Below are positions 13,801 to 23,700 of a DNA stretch of 64,000 nt, piece after piece. The notes below the pieces were generated by a model. The model saw only the letters and a list, made by a program, of their open reading frames with translations, was not told where the DNA came from and made no database searches. Source of the stretch: Lumbricus terrestris. Lineage: Eukaryota; Annelida; Clitellata; Crassiclitellata; Lumbricidae. Both the position numbers and the translations under genes were made by a program. Every line of letters begins with the position of its first letter. Position 1 is the stretch's first letter. The DNA lies in contig OX457039.1 of assembly GCA_949752735.1 (NCBI GenBank), positions 45,535,599-45,599,598 on the forward strand. Reading direction: 5' to 3'.

Positions 13801-14421
13801 ATGACGTCTCTTGGCGGAGCGAATCGGAGCAGTGCACGAGAAGTACCAAGCAGTCTACGAGATGATGATGATGATGATCCTTGCGATGGTAAACAGTGGT
13901 GGTAGTCGTCGTGGTAATGCATGGCTGTGGTAAACTGACGTTGCCATGGTGTTGATTCATATCATGGCAGAGCTGATGCTTTTAGTTTATGTTTGCGCAT
14001 GATATATAGTGGGATTGTAGGTAGTGATAGTGGTGGTGGGGGAGGTGGTTGTGGTGTTATGAATGACGCGGTGGTGATTGTGGTATACGAGTTGAGGATG
14101 ATGATATAGTGTTAATGAAAAACGCAGTTAAACCATAGTTGCAGTTGTGTTTATTGTGGCGGTGATAGTTATGGTGATAGATAGTTTATGTTTTAACCAG
14201 GCTGAATGGTAACAAAGATCCTAAGTATTGCCATTTTTCTGAATCCAGACGTGGCTTGATTCTACCAGAAATCAACACAGCCGTTATGCTGAATGCATTG
14301 AAGATGATGTGCTATATATTTGTAGAAATGCTGCTGCTGTTGGTGCTGCTGCTGCTGCTGCTGCTGCTGATGAAGATGAAGATGAAGATGATGACGCGAC
14401 GACGACGACGACGACGACGAC

Positions 14422-14480
<59 letters not shown>

Positions 14481-15612
14481 CTATGATGAAGATGAAGATG
14501 ATGACGATGATGATGATAATGGTAATGGCGTTGCCTGCAGTGATAATGATGACGGTGACCAACTAGTGATCTTGTTTCCTGTTCTTTAGACACTGATCTG
14601 GATCCAACGGATGCAAACGCTGTTCGCTACAAACCGGAAGGATTGGACGCCCTCTGTCGAACGACGAAGTTCTCTCGGAAGGAACTCCAGATCATGTACC
14701 GCGGTTTCAAGCAGGTCAGCAAGACTGACCGTCATTATTGTCTCGGAAGTTCAGCTTCTTCTTCCGTCATCGCACCTGTTGCTACAGCTGATTGAAGAAG
14801 AAGAAGAAGAAGAAGAAGAAGAAGAAGAAGAAGAAGAAGAAGAAGACACTTCCATCTGACTCTTATTTGCATTTGACTCCAATATCTAAGAACAAGCAAC
14901 AGTCGATGGCGCTAAGACTTAGTGGTTTCGCTTCAATGAATAACTCAATGTCTCTATGTATGCACCGAGAACGTTTGGGGGAGGGACTTGAACTTGTTTT
15001 TCGATATCATTATTCTTGTAGTTTTTCCAAGGCGATGTGCAGATGATTTACCCCGAATAATATTTACCTTATATAATTTGCAGAATCCGGCTTTGGTCCA
15101 TGACTTCTTCTTCCTTTTACTGCACGTTCGTTTGCTTTTTTGTATAATGTGCTCACTTTGTTTTTTACTCACTTAGATGTAAGCATAACTTACTTTAAAA
15201 CAGGTCACTGATTGAAGTCATTTAATTCTTGTCTTCGTAGGAATGTCCAGCGGGAATCGTCAAAGAAGAGACATTCAAGGACATCTTCGCTCAGTTTTTC
15301 CCACAAGGCGGTCAGTTGATATCTATAGTCATTCTATTCATTATTTCTTTATTTAGTTTAGTTCTCTTTGATTTCCAAGTCTCTTTTACTCTATTGTCTT
15401 CTGCGCCATATTTTCCTCTTCCGTTATTCCGCTTCTTCTTCTTCCTCTTCTTGTTCTTGTTCTTGTGCTTGCTCTTGTGCTTGTTCTCTTTCTTCTGCTT
15501 CTTCTTCTTCTTCTTCTACTTCTTTTTCTTCTTCCTCTTCTACTTTTTCTTCTTTTTGGTATTCTTCTTCTTCCTCTTCTTCTTTATTTTACTTAACTTT
15601 CTTCTTCTTCTT

Positions 15613-15643
<31 letters not shown>

Positions 15644-18600
15644 ATTTCACTTAACTTTCTTCTTCTTCTTCTTCTTCTTCTTCTTCTTCTTTTTCCTCTT
15701 AATCCTTTCATCGAATATTGATTGCTGGTCGTGCTCTGTCCAAGCTGCTTGACCCACCGTCTGACTGACTTGTTCTATTCTTATCTCTTTGAGCTTCAGT
15801 TCTTAGGTCTCTCACTCTCTCATATTATGAGAGACTTAAGAACAAAGAGTGCATTTATTATGTGTAAGAACAAAGAGTGCATATATTATGTGTGGGTATA
15901 CAATATGCACGCAGTCATCAATGCGCAAATGGTGTTGAGCCAATCAATACTTAGAAGATCTTTTGCCATAAACGAATGCATCTATTCACTTAAATGCACC
16001 AAGGTCGATCTATAATAAAGTCCCATCCCGTGCAAAACTAAAGACCTTCATGTTGACGCTCAACTCGAGGCGTCGTCAGCGAATGAACCGATATTGTCGA
16101 CAACGACGACAACGATGGCGATGATGATAATGATGATGATGATGATAATGATGATGATGATGATGATGACGATGATGATGACGATGATGATGATGATGAC
16201 GATGATGATGATGTGACGATAATGCTGATGATGAATTCTGATGCCCTTGCCTGATTTAATTCACGCATTTGTATCAATTGTTCTTTCGCCTTTCATTCGT
16301 TTCTTTATATATAGATCTACATGTATGTATCGTCTATAGATTCGGCGACTTATGCGCACTATGTCTTCAAAGTCTTTGACCAGGATCATGACGGAGCTGT
16401 CAGCTTTGAGGTCAGTGCCACCACTCCAATCATTTCACTATGCATATCATCTAAATTATTTACGCTCAAGGACAAGGCAAATGTTATGCAGGGAAACGCA
16501 ATATGTTCGCAAGCAAAGCAAACTTAGCTGAGATAAAGTTTTGAATGAAACCTTTGGCAACACAAAACCCAGGCATCATTCCGCAGTCAGCCCTGCGAAT
16601 TGTATGCGCGGGTTCCCGACTGTGCTCCGTCATATCTGTTTTATTTTTCATTGTCCTTAACGCTGTTCCAATCGACACGGGTTGATGGGCTGGGAGTGCT
16701 CCTGAGGAGCTATATCAATTTGTTGTAATGATAGGAATAATATATAATTATCAACTTAAGTTGCCATCCTATAGGAACGCTTCGGTTGCCCTTGCTCCAA
16801 GTCCAATGTAACTCCTTGTGATAAATCTTATAATTCAATAACTGCTGCATAGATATAGAAATATCAACAAAATGCGTTCGAACGCAGTCACTGATCAATT
16901 TAAGCGGAGCTGTTGTCCAGTGTAGAAATCCATTTGAGAAGCAAAGTAGAAAATGGTCTGTGTGTCCGTTGACTGCAGCCACTGATCACTCTTTGAAGAT
17001 TGTTTTTCTCGCTTGATCTCTGTCGGGAGCGCCTCTGAGTAGGTACCTTGAAGGGGCGCTATATAAATTACGAATGATTGATTGATTGATTGATTGATTG
17101 ACTCGTTGTCTGTTGAAGGAGTTCGTGCTTGGTCTGTCGGTTTTGGCGAGAGGATCGATTCAGGAGAAGCTGTTGTGGGCGTTCAGTCTGTACGACATCA
17201 ACGGCGATGGATTGATAACAAAGGAGGAGATGCAGGACATCGTTTCGGCTGTTTACGATCTGCTCGGAAGGGGAGTACAACCGACGATAAGTGAACGCAC
17301 GGCTAAGGATCATGCGGAAATCGTCTTCCAGGTCAGCTTTTTTTCCAGCTGTATATGTTCACCTTGCCGTGCACCTCTGCCTATTGTAGGTGTTCGTATA
17401 AGCTTCCGTGCATAAGCGATGGAGGATTGAATTCACGTTCTTTATAATGAACCTCTAATAAATGTACTTATTATTATGCTCTATTTTGCACAAGACTTAA
17501 GGCAATTATTCAGGTGTGTGAATATCATAGCACTATTTGAAAGTATAAGTCAATAGAGACTTTCTGAGTAGAAATCAGGAAACCACAATCGAACCAATTG
17601 CGCTTCAACAAACGGCAGAACAAAGAGACGGAACAATGAATGAAATGAAGAATGAGGATAGCTCAGACGTTTTTACGTCGACATGCATCTAGGCCTACAT
17701 GTGTAATTATTTTATGTAGATCTATAGCCGTCGTTGCTCTTATAGAACAGAAATCCGATAAGGATGCTAAACATATATTATATATAGTGTTTTAGTTTAC
17801 GTGAAATTCATTCTATGGATTCACTTCCGGCTTTTCTTTTATTTAAGAAAATGGACACAAACGGAGATGGCTTCATATCAGTCGACGAATTCATGGCTGC
17901 TTGTGGAAGGGTGAGTCACCGTATACCCAATACAGATCAGAATGTAACATCATGTTCGAAAGCTTTAGTGCTTACGAAAGTCACAAGGGATGGGGCTTAG
18001 CATGCATTTAAGGCATACTATACTTAAGTGCACGAATTTAATCCAAGATGGTTCTGTAGACCTGAAGAGGAATAATGTATAAAAACATCATGTGACTTAT
18101 TATTCTTCTCCGTAAAAGTTTTCGTTTATTTCGACTTGTAGCACATGTGACCTATGACCCCTTCTATGCGCTCTTGAGACTATTTACAACTTGCGTCGAA
18201 CAACAGTTATTCTACAATGCTCGGAAGTTGTAATCACCGAGGTTTTGCGCTTAAACGCCAGCCTAGTAATTGGCCTAATAATTATCTGCTTGGTCTCAGG
18301 TATACATGCACCAATATTCTTTCCATTGGCAAAGCATCTGTTCATAATGTCTGTTCCAATAAAGCTACATGATTACGGATGTTCAACATTTTTCCAATTA
18401 GTTTATTTGCCGCATGCCTAATCGTTCCATGCACGCTATACTACGGACGCACCTTACTACATAAACACTGAAAAGTACAATAATTACCTTTCAGTTTTGG
18501 AAAGGAATACGCTGGTTGAACTCCACGTTTGGTTGAGTCATTATGATGTCGCTAACTTATCCAATATCCAGTTCTCTGCATATTGCTTTGTTTACATAAC

Positions 18601-19443
18601 AGCTTTGTATAATTTAAATAACATTTAACATCGACGGGTTAGACATAAAAGACATTGGTTGGTTTTGTTGATGAGCTGCTACATAAATTTCCAATTACAA
18701 CTGCGTCTAGTAGGACTATAGTGGTAGGCCTATACAGTTTTATGCACGCCTTTAACTTTCGCTATTTCTACATATCAGTGTTGATGTAGGCGTATACATG
18801 TAGGCTACCTGGGCAATTTCATAGGGACTTTTACGACTTGGATCTGTGAGCTACAGGCATTTCAGCACGAAGTTTACCAGATTGTCCCACCTTAGGAAGG
18901 AGAATACATAGCACGATGTCTCCGTGGCAATAGTTGAATCTATTTATATTTATAAGTATGTGGGGTCATAGGTCTCTATATATACGGAACAGAAAACAAT
19001 CAACAGCATCCACAACCTGTCCAAGACAAGCTCTTAGTATGAAACTGACCAGAAGATTCCATAGCTGGTGGTTCCAATCGTACGAAACCCAAAGTGGACT
19101 GCAGAGGGCAGATCAAGCGGCTGATCAATAGTGTTATTGCTGGCCGGAGGTATGTAACTGCTCGTATAGGCCTAAATTTGTATAAATTTGCCTTTGTCCG
19201 GAAGTTTACTGTGCTATCACTGAATGGAAGTGTTCGACAGCCAACCAGAAGTCTTTGATTGCTTACCTCAAGTCTTGCATGTATGTTTTTAACATAAATA
19301 TTAACAGCATTCGTGTAACCCTTTTGCTGCCAGTAATCTCTTGCGACTAGCTGAATTAACATTCCTTTACACGTGGCTTTATTTATTTTTTGTAGGATGA
19401 AAATATTTCGAAATCAATGACTATGTTCGACACGGTGCTTTAG
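421..19443 (+). CDS. KCNIP: Kv channel-interacting protein (KChIP), neuronal calcium sensor family, 7 exons, 225 aa
   Basis: Join of 421-508, 14590-14714, 15241-15310, 16340-16410, 17119-17331, 17848-17910 and 19396-19443; all splice phases agree and give 225 residues plus TAG. KChIPs are cytosolic EF-hand subunits that bind the N-terminus of Kv4 channels and tune A-type current in a Ca2+-dependent way; some also act in transcription. Seen here: a basic, Ser/Arg-rich N-terminus (residues 8-20), a degenerate EF1 with the family's Cys-Pro pair (73-74), and three canonical EF loops, EF2 108-119 (D,D,D,A,S,E), EF3 144-155 (D,N,D,L,T,E) and EF4 192-203 (D,N,D,F,S,E). KChIP landmarks present include YRGFK, STYAHY-like SATYAHY and SLYDINGDG. 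Residue 2 is Gln, so this isoform lacks an N-myristoylation Gly. Length fits vertebrate KChIPs. Intron 1 is 14 kb, so alternative first exons, common in this family, may exist. The family call is firm; exon 1 is the least certain part. Confidence 0.9.
509..1260. other. KChIP intron 1, first part
   Basis: No gene seen. It holds a short GA/GAT-rich stretch around 765-840 and a TATAAATA at about 1049. No exon could be tied to that TATA-like string. Confidence 0.35.
1261..1696. mobile_element. decayed composite of hAT-type MITEs
   Basis: Around 1390-1425 is the interior motif TTTTTAGTCACCCGGTCG shared with the elements at 37589, 54850, 44651 and 59560. At 1440-1577 lie the diagnostic pieces of the 205-bp family (repeated AACTGCAC and an end GCACGTTAAAAACCCTG) that is complete at 27435 and 63504. 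A further AAGCCCTG end lies near 1687-1694. No target duplication could be fixed, so it is an old, overlapping composite. Confidence 0.45.
1697..2642. other. KChIP intron 1, no recognised feature
   Basis: AT-rich unique-looking sequence. Small open frames on both strands resemble no family and lack splice or codon signals. Confidence 0.3.
2643..3802. mobile_element. mariner-type relic A with duplicated inverted arms
   Basis: The ends CAGGGTGCGCCAAAAAAG and its complement at 3785-3802 are inverted repeats; TA precedes the left end. Each arm holds two tandem, diverged copies of an about 200-235-bp unit (2643-2880 and 2885-3080; reversed at about 3395-3600 and 3605-3802). The core (about 3100-3355, plus strand) retains the tail of a transposase, with FAKRL followed by GGHIEHKL, a pattern typical of mariner/Tc1 transposase C-termini. 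The rest of the transposase is gone, so the copy is non-autonomous. Confidence 0.75.
3803..4318. other. KChIP intron 1, (TA) run
   Basis: An alternating TA tract with one CATG interruption lies at about 4227-4258. Nothing else was recognised. Confidence 0.4.
5215..5275 (+). repeat. (AATC)n microsatellite
   Basis: An imperfect AATC tetranucleotide tract inside the core of the long-arm element. Confidence 0.85.
5602..5651. repeat. near-perfect 23-bp hairpin
   Basis: GAGACATTCGCAAAAATTCA at 5602 pairs with its complement ending at 5651 with one mismatch in 23, leaving a 4-base loop. It lies in the core of the long-arm element. No RNA family is recognised. Confidence 0.7.
6838..7620. other. KChIP intron 1, no recognised feature
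   Basis: AT-rich spacer with short AAGT/AAGTAAGT runs near 7128-7160. No gene is supported. Confidence 0.3.
7621..8060 (+). repeat. (GA)n / (GAGAAA)n / (TA)n compound microsatellite
   Basis: GAGAAA repeats at 7630-7670, a TA run at 7737-7769, a long pure GA run at about 7773-7864, then decayed GA repeats. The long open frames here, Ser/Leu/Phe on the other strand, are by-products of the repeat and not genes. Confidence 0.95.
8360..9524. mobile_element. mariner-type relic B with duplicated inverted arms and TA target duplication
   Basis: The ends CAGGGTGGGCCAAAAAAA and TTGGGGCCACCCTG are flanked by TA on both sides (8358-8359, 9525-9526). As in relic A, each arm is a tandem pair of about 200-bp units and the core keeps the transposase tail (FAKRL and GGHIEH on the plus strand, about 8985-9040). 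No intact transposase remains. Confidence 0.8.
9525..9867. repeat. (TA)n and (TTTA)n AT-rich spacer
   Basis: TA tract at about 9548-9566 and a TTTA tract at 9633-9680, followed by AT-rich sequence. No gene is supported. Confidence 0.7.
10752..10846 (+). repeat. about 16-bp tandem array, GGACATTATCCCCC
   Basis: Six imperfect units with consensus GGACATTATCCCCC interrupt mariner relic C between its GGAGTTGATATGGGAAGAG segment and the C-terminal remnant. It could be one terminal array of a foldback element, but no partner array is seen nearby. Confidence 0.6.
11121..11602 (+). mobile_element. tRNA-derived SINE, long variant, with (ACAT)n tail
   Basis: The tRNA-like head has an A box around TGGTCTAGTGGTGG and a perfect B box GGTTCGAATCC (11175-11185). 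The body ends GGGAGCGCCTCTGGGTAGA then GGGACGCTATA and passes into (ACAT)n (about 11446-11602). Relative to the 39741 copy it has about 110 extra bases in the middle. Flanks ACTGAATGT and ACTAAACGT look like a diverged target duplication in mariner relic C. Confidence 0.85.
11761..12800. other. KChIP intron 1, no recognised gene
   Basis: Overlapping open frames of up to 150 codons exist on both strands around 12240-12700, in a CT-rich segment. None has a recognisable motif, and their length is explained by skewed base composition. Confidence 0.3.
12801..13216 (+). repeat. TGTCTCTGTGTCTGTC minisatellite
   Basis: About 26 imperfect 16-18-bp units of TGTCTCTGTGTCTGTC. It is open in most frames on both strands, giving false 150-245-codon proteins rich in Cys/Val/Ser or Arg/His/Thr/Asp. 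Confidence 0.95.
13217..14330. other. KChIP intron 1, end part
   Basis: Spacer with scattered GTG/GAT-rich patches (13860-14110). No gene, RNA or transposon is recognised. Confidence 0.3.
14331..14560 (+). repeat. compound trinucleotide tract (GCT, GAC, GAT)
   Basis: GCT repeats, then GAC, then (GAT)n run from about 14331 to 14520, ending some 30-70 bases before KChIP exon 2. It is open in several frames but intronic. Confidence 0.95.
14590..14714 (+). CDS. KCNIP: KChIP exon 2 (residues 30-71)
   Basis: Acceptor TTCTTTAG, donor CAG|GTCAGC. It encodes the segment leading into the EF-hand core, RYKPEGLDAL, then FSRKELQIMYRGFKQ, the hallmark helix of KChIPs. The phase matches exons 1 and 3. Confidence 0.92.
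14794..14847 (+). repeat. (GAA)n tract in KChIP intron 2
   Basis: About 17-18 uninterrupted GAA units on the sense strand, 80 bases after the exon 2 donor. Confidence 0.95.
15241..15310 (+). CDS. KCNIP: KChIP exon 3 (residues 72-94), degenerate EF1
   Basis: Acceptor CTTCGTAG, donor G|GTCAGT. It encodes ECPAGIVKEETFKD and FAQFFPQG, the non-binding EF1 with the conserved Cys-Pro pair of neuronal calcium sensors. Confidence 0.95.
15425..15700 (+). repeat. (TTC)n-rich tract in KChIP intron 3
   Basis: CTT/TTC-rich sequence with pure TTC stretches at about 15598-15640 and 15657-15690. It is complementary to the GAA tract on the other side of exon 3. Confidence 0.95.
15701..16080. other. KChIP intron 3, no recognised feature
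   Basis: A short direct duplication, AAGAACAAAGAGTGCATTTA and a near copy, lies at 15837-15885. Nothing else was found. Confidence 0.35.
16081..16230 (+). repeat. (GAT)n tract
   Basis: Imperfect GAT trinucleotide repeats about 110 bases before KChIP exon 4. Confidence 0.9.
16340..16410 (+). CDS. KCNIP: KChIP exon 4 (residues 95-118), EF2
   Basis: Acceptor TCTATAG, donor GAG|GTCAGT. It encodes SATYAHYVFKVF and the EF2 loop DQDHDGAVSFE. The final loop Glu comes from exon 5. Confidence 0.95.
16411..17015. other. KChIP intron 4, no recognised feature
   Basis: Unique-looking intron sequence up to the SINE tail. Small open frames are not supported as exons. Confidence 0.3.
17016..17100 (+). mobile_element. 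SINE 3' end with (ATTG)n tail
   Basis: GGGAGCGCCTCTGAGTAGG, then CTTGAAGGGGCGCTATATAA, then (GATT)n. It is the 3' part of the tRNA-SINE family, 5'-truncated. It ends about 18 bases before KChIP exon 5. Confidence 0.8.
17119..17331 (+). CDS. KCNIP: KChIP exon 5 (residues 119-189), EF3
   Basis: Acceptor CTGTTGAAG, donor CAG|GTCAGC; 71 codons. It encodes EFVLGLSVLARGS, the EF3 loop DINGDGLITKEE and the linker to EF4. It fuses segments that some vertebrate genes split over two exons. Confidence 0.95.
17332..17847. other. KChIP intron 5
   Basis: No feature is recognised in this AT-rich intron. Confidence 0.3.
17848..17910 (+). CDS. KCNIP: KChIP exon 6 (residues 190-210), EF4
   Basis: Acceptor TTTATTTAAG, donor AGG|GTGAGT. 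It encodes KMDTNGDGFISVDEFMAACG with a canonical EF4 loop. Confidence 0.95.
17911..19395. other. KChIP intron 6
   Basis: A 1.5-kb AT-rich intron. No repeat family or RNA gene is recognised. Confidence 0.3.
19396..19443 (+). CDS. KCNIP: KChIP last exon (residues 211-225)
   Basis: Acceptor TTTTTGTAG, then DENISKSMTMFDTVL and TAG. It is a clear match in position and pattern to the DENIM-x-SMQLFENV type tail of vertebrate KChIPs. It is too short to stand out as an open frame. It ends in DTVL, a possible class I PDZ ligand. Confidence 0.9.
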   Translation, partial: DENISKSMTMFDTVL

Positions 19444-20503
19444 ACGTTCATTTACTTAGCAATGTCGAGTGTTCTGCTACAGCTGCTGGTCTTCAATGTT
19501 CAATGTTAGGGAACTTCGTCTCGATGAACTCTGTAAAAAGAGCTCAAGTCCTTTAAATAAGTTCAAGGTCGAGTGAAAAGATTGTCGTCATTGTACGCAA
19601 AGAAAAGTTGAGACGTATTTAAGCGGAATGCTGGCCTCACGAATCGAATATAAATGTAGGGTAAAATTAGTGTTCGAAAACAAAATACACATAGATCTAT
19701 AGACTTATACGAAGACAGAATTATAGATCAACTTGGATTCTGGGATCTCACACAGACAGATGAGGATGAGATTTCACATGCAGGGGTTGAAGCAGACGTT
19801 TGATATTGAGATTAAAGAGGCTTTCATGTTTTGCAGTTATACATGTAATCTCCTGTATATATACAACAAAATTTGTTGCATTATATTTCCCGGAAAATAT
19901 GCAAGTATACATCTAAATACAGAGTTCAATTTATTTGAAACAACGTTGATGTCAATGACTCGTCTCTAGCCTATAGCCTAATACTTGCGCAGATCATAAA
20001 TTTCAAGATATAGTGTACTCGTCGTTTATCACAGACTAAGAAATAATATCTGATTCCTTGTACTATAAACATAATTATCACAACCGCTATTTGCAAAAGA
20101 ACTGTACACATAAAAACTACAAAGATCTCTAAAGTGGTATAAACGCAGTTGAGAGAAAAATAAGATAGCTATCGACTCACTGTATATTCCACTGCGATAC
20201 GGTCCTTTATTTTAAATGGCAGCGAAAATCTTAAAATTGATCATATAAAAAATGATACAGTTGAGACTTTTTCTAATGCAGCGAGGTCCTTGAACAGAAT
20301 TGTTTGACATCTCTTAAAAGCAATAGCTCTGTTTCTTATTAGTCTGAAATGCAATTTTTATCAGACATTTTACTCAATAATTATTAATTGAATATCAGAA
20401 TTCATCTTCTTCATGCTGGTGTGCTACAGAAGCATTCTAACACAAAATATGATAAATGGGTTAAACGTAGTCTATGCTCGTTCGTTGTATACATCTTCAT
20501 GGT
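19444..20503. other. convergent intergenic spacer, KChIP and RING 3' ends
   Basis: It holds the 3' untranslated regions of both genes, whose stops are 1.06 kb apart. No transposon is recognised. Confidence 0.5.
20206..20211 (-). terminator. possible poly(A) signal of the RING gene
   Basis: AATAAA on the minus strand, about 295 bases after the RING stop codon. Position and hexamer fit, but no cleavage site can be verified. Confidence 0.35.
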
Positions 20504-20733
20504 CTATGGTCTGTACGTTCGCATGATGTCGCGGATGGGCGCCCGACACACTGGGCAGTGAGCCCCATTCTGCCGAAGCTGCATAGCACACATGTTGCAG
20601 AGGCAAAGATGTCCACATTGGTAGAGAGCTGTGTCCACAGGTCTTTCCAAACAGATCAGACACTGGCCATCAGACTCTACTGTCCGGGTCCCAGTGGCCG
20701 TCCTTTCTCGAAACCGTGAAGCACCATCGTCAG
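20504..20733 (-). CDS. RING gene exon 8 (residues 491-566), RING domain
   Basis: Acceptor TTTTCAATAG on the minus strand. It encodes the whole RING, with QCLICLERPVDTALYQCGH followed by LCLCNMC and HCPVCRAPI, and the stop TAG. Confidence 0.95.
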
Positions 20734-23700
20734 CTATTGAAAAGAAAACACATTCTAAATACATGTACGTTCAGATTATGCGACATTGACCGCACAACGG
20801 CGCACACTTCGTTAAAGAAGTCTTCTCCAAATACGAAACATATCTTTGTTATCACGTATGGTGTCGTTAATCCGAAGCTAGGCCTACTATAGATCTATAC
20901 TGATACAAAACAATTAACGATTCTATGCGTCTTTCTGTTCTGCCCGTCTTTAATAAAATCTAAGCTCATAATTCTGATATATGTTCAGATGCTGCGTTCT
21001 GTGACTCTCCTTTTTTACCCATATATTATTCCACCCATATATTATTCCACCCATATATTATTCCACCCATATATTATTCCGACCTTTCCAGTCCAGTCCA
21101 ATCCTTCTTTTTCTTGGCCTGGTCGATATAAGATCTCTACAGGTATAGTCGCTGAGCCAATGTCAACGCGTCGGACAGTGTACAATCGTCCTACATGTAA
21201 ATATAATTCCATGTCGCATATAGGGCCTACACCAATCGTCCTTATGCGTCTTTGTTTCCTTTAACTCCGGCGCAAGTATCACGGAAGAGTCCAACAATGA
21301 GACAACATATCCTTGTAGTTTACGCCTAGGCTGTAGCTTACATACATGCATAGGCCTAACGAACTGTTACACAAATTGGACCGGTATGATTCACGTTATT
21401 CAGTTGCTATTGGCTATACAGAATGTTTTAATAGTTGAAAGAATTGATTCTGAGTGGTTACCTGGTCTTTGCGCTAGTGCGGCTGAGACTTCTTGTTTGA
21501 TTGACCTCTGAATGTCGAGTTGAAGGTCGAAGCTAAGCCGCATCATGTTCTTCAGTTCCTGAAGTTCTGTCTTCAGACTCACGATCTCGCGACTCATGGC
21601 TGCATTACTCTAACAACGATAGACCACAGCAGACGCGTATCAGATTGTGCAAAGTGCGCAGAAGTCTTTCATATTTATCCCAAATGATACTTGTTCATGC
21701 AGTCTGCAACGTTTCTAAAGTCAAATTAAAACTGCGAAATCCTTGATCATAGAGCTAGATTCCATGTACGATTTAACCGGCTGGGTTCTACAAGTCTCTC
21801 AAGTCTTTTTTATTTGTTCGTGGTTGGGCTGGGGTGCCTCTGAGTAGTTTCTTAAAGGGGCGCTATATAAATGCTCTGAATGAATGAATGAATTTAAAAG
21901 TAAGTCTTTTTGTTAGGAATTTGGTCCTCCAAGTCTGTTTTCGTTGTCTCTTCATAATCTGAGATAAGTCAACACATATTTTAATCGACGACCAAAGGCA
22001 GCAATGCATCGATTCTCTTGCATGCAAAACAATTACAATGCATCGATTCTCTTGCATGCAAAACAATCCGTTGTAATTCTGGACAAGAGAGGTCAACTGC
22101 TTGAGGTCAAAGAGGACAGTTAAAGAGGTCAGTTGCAAGCAATTCGGATAAATAATTGCTTATACCTGCGTGTAAGCTCGTGGCAAAGCAACCGCTGCTG
22201 TTGCACTGATAACGGACATGTTGTCGAGTTGTTCTGCTCCTGCCATTCCATCTCCAACACCAGCAGCAGCATCAGCAGCATGCGTTGGCGCCATGATGCC
22301 AAGATCCAAGAAATCGTTTCGCATGTGGACGGTAGAGCGTGGAAGTTGGCGCAGCTGTTCTTGCACCCGAGCGCCATCTATGCCTGAATCGTCCATGTGG
22401 CGCTGTAACAAGACAATGGCTATTGTCATCTCCATCTCTAACTAGCTATCAATAAACTTACAATGGTCGTACAATAGTTGCCAATGTGAACAAATTGTCA
22501 TGTCATCCGAAGGGTTCTTATAAGAGGAACGTGGAAGCATCAAATGCGTCCTATATCAATAGATCTAGTTATGGTGTAATTATCAGTAATAGGATCTGGA
22601 TGTTTGGAAATTACCCTAAAACTCATTTTGAAGATGCGGTTTTAAAAATAGATACCACACAATCACATCCTTCGACAGCATTTTATTTTATGGAGTTGTT
22701 TTTGTAGTTTACTGCAAGATTGAGCTGTAGCAGGTTATTATAGGCAGTGTTTTATTAAGTAGGTTATACTGAAGAGGCATTATAATAAGTATACCCGGTA
22801 CTTAGATGACTAACATTAGCTGTCATCACCGCCCTCATCATTAAAAGGCTCCATCACATCGTAAACCATAATTTTTTTATCACCGTCATCATGCTCATTT
22901 TATTCCTTAGAATCAACAGCGACATTGTAGGCTACATCATGAGTGGCTGATGACAAAAACTGCCTGTTCTCTCGAATTTCGTTCAACTTGAATTCTCTGC
23001 ATTTATTGCTGGCAAGTCAACTGAGTGCGAAACACGGAGTCCCTATAATAGTTATCAAACTCATCGTTGCGTTAATAGAAGCAGCACTGTTCTCACTCAC
23101 CCTGAGGCTTCTTTCGAGGACATTGCGGAAGTTTCCATTGAGAGAGGAAGTGACCAGCTGGCGGTGTATGAGGTCACTGATCTCAACGATGAACTCCTCA
23201 TGATGCATTTGATCCATCAGGTCACGAACTCTCATCTGATGACCGTCACTGTATATATCATCAGAAACAACATCCGGTGTTCAATTAGTTTAAGCTACTC
23301 ACTGTCTAATATCATGTATCTATAATTCTATATAGCTTGCACATTGAGTAATTACTGGCAACGATTCGGAAGTTTAATTACTTTAAATTAGCAACTTTTA
23401 AAAGTGCCCACTGGATTTTCCATCTACATGTAGCCGTGTCTTCCGTCAGTCCCTCTCCCAATGGTCCATCCGTCCGTCCACTTACCCGTCCTGTACCCCG
23501 TCCTGTCCTTTAATCTGTTCATGCTGGTATATAGTTGAGTGAACCTTACACTGGGTTGACATGAAGAGGTACATGCTGCTGGATCCATTCACCAGCCCTT
23601 GATGTCCCAGCAACGTCGTCCAGCATCGGAACTGGAACAGGAGGAGGTGCAGGGATATGCTCGATGGACGACGACGCAGCGACCATAGAGGCTGCGGTAA

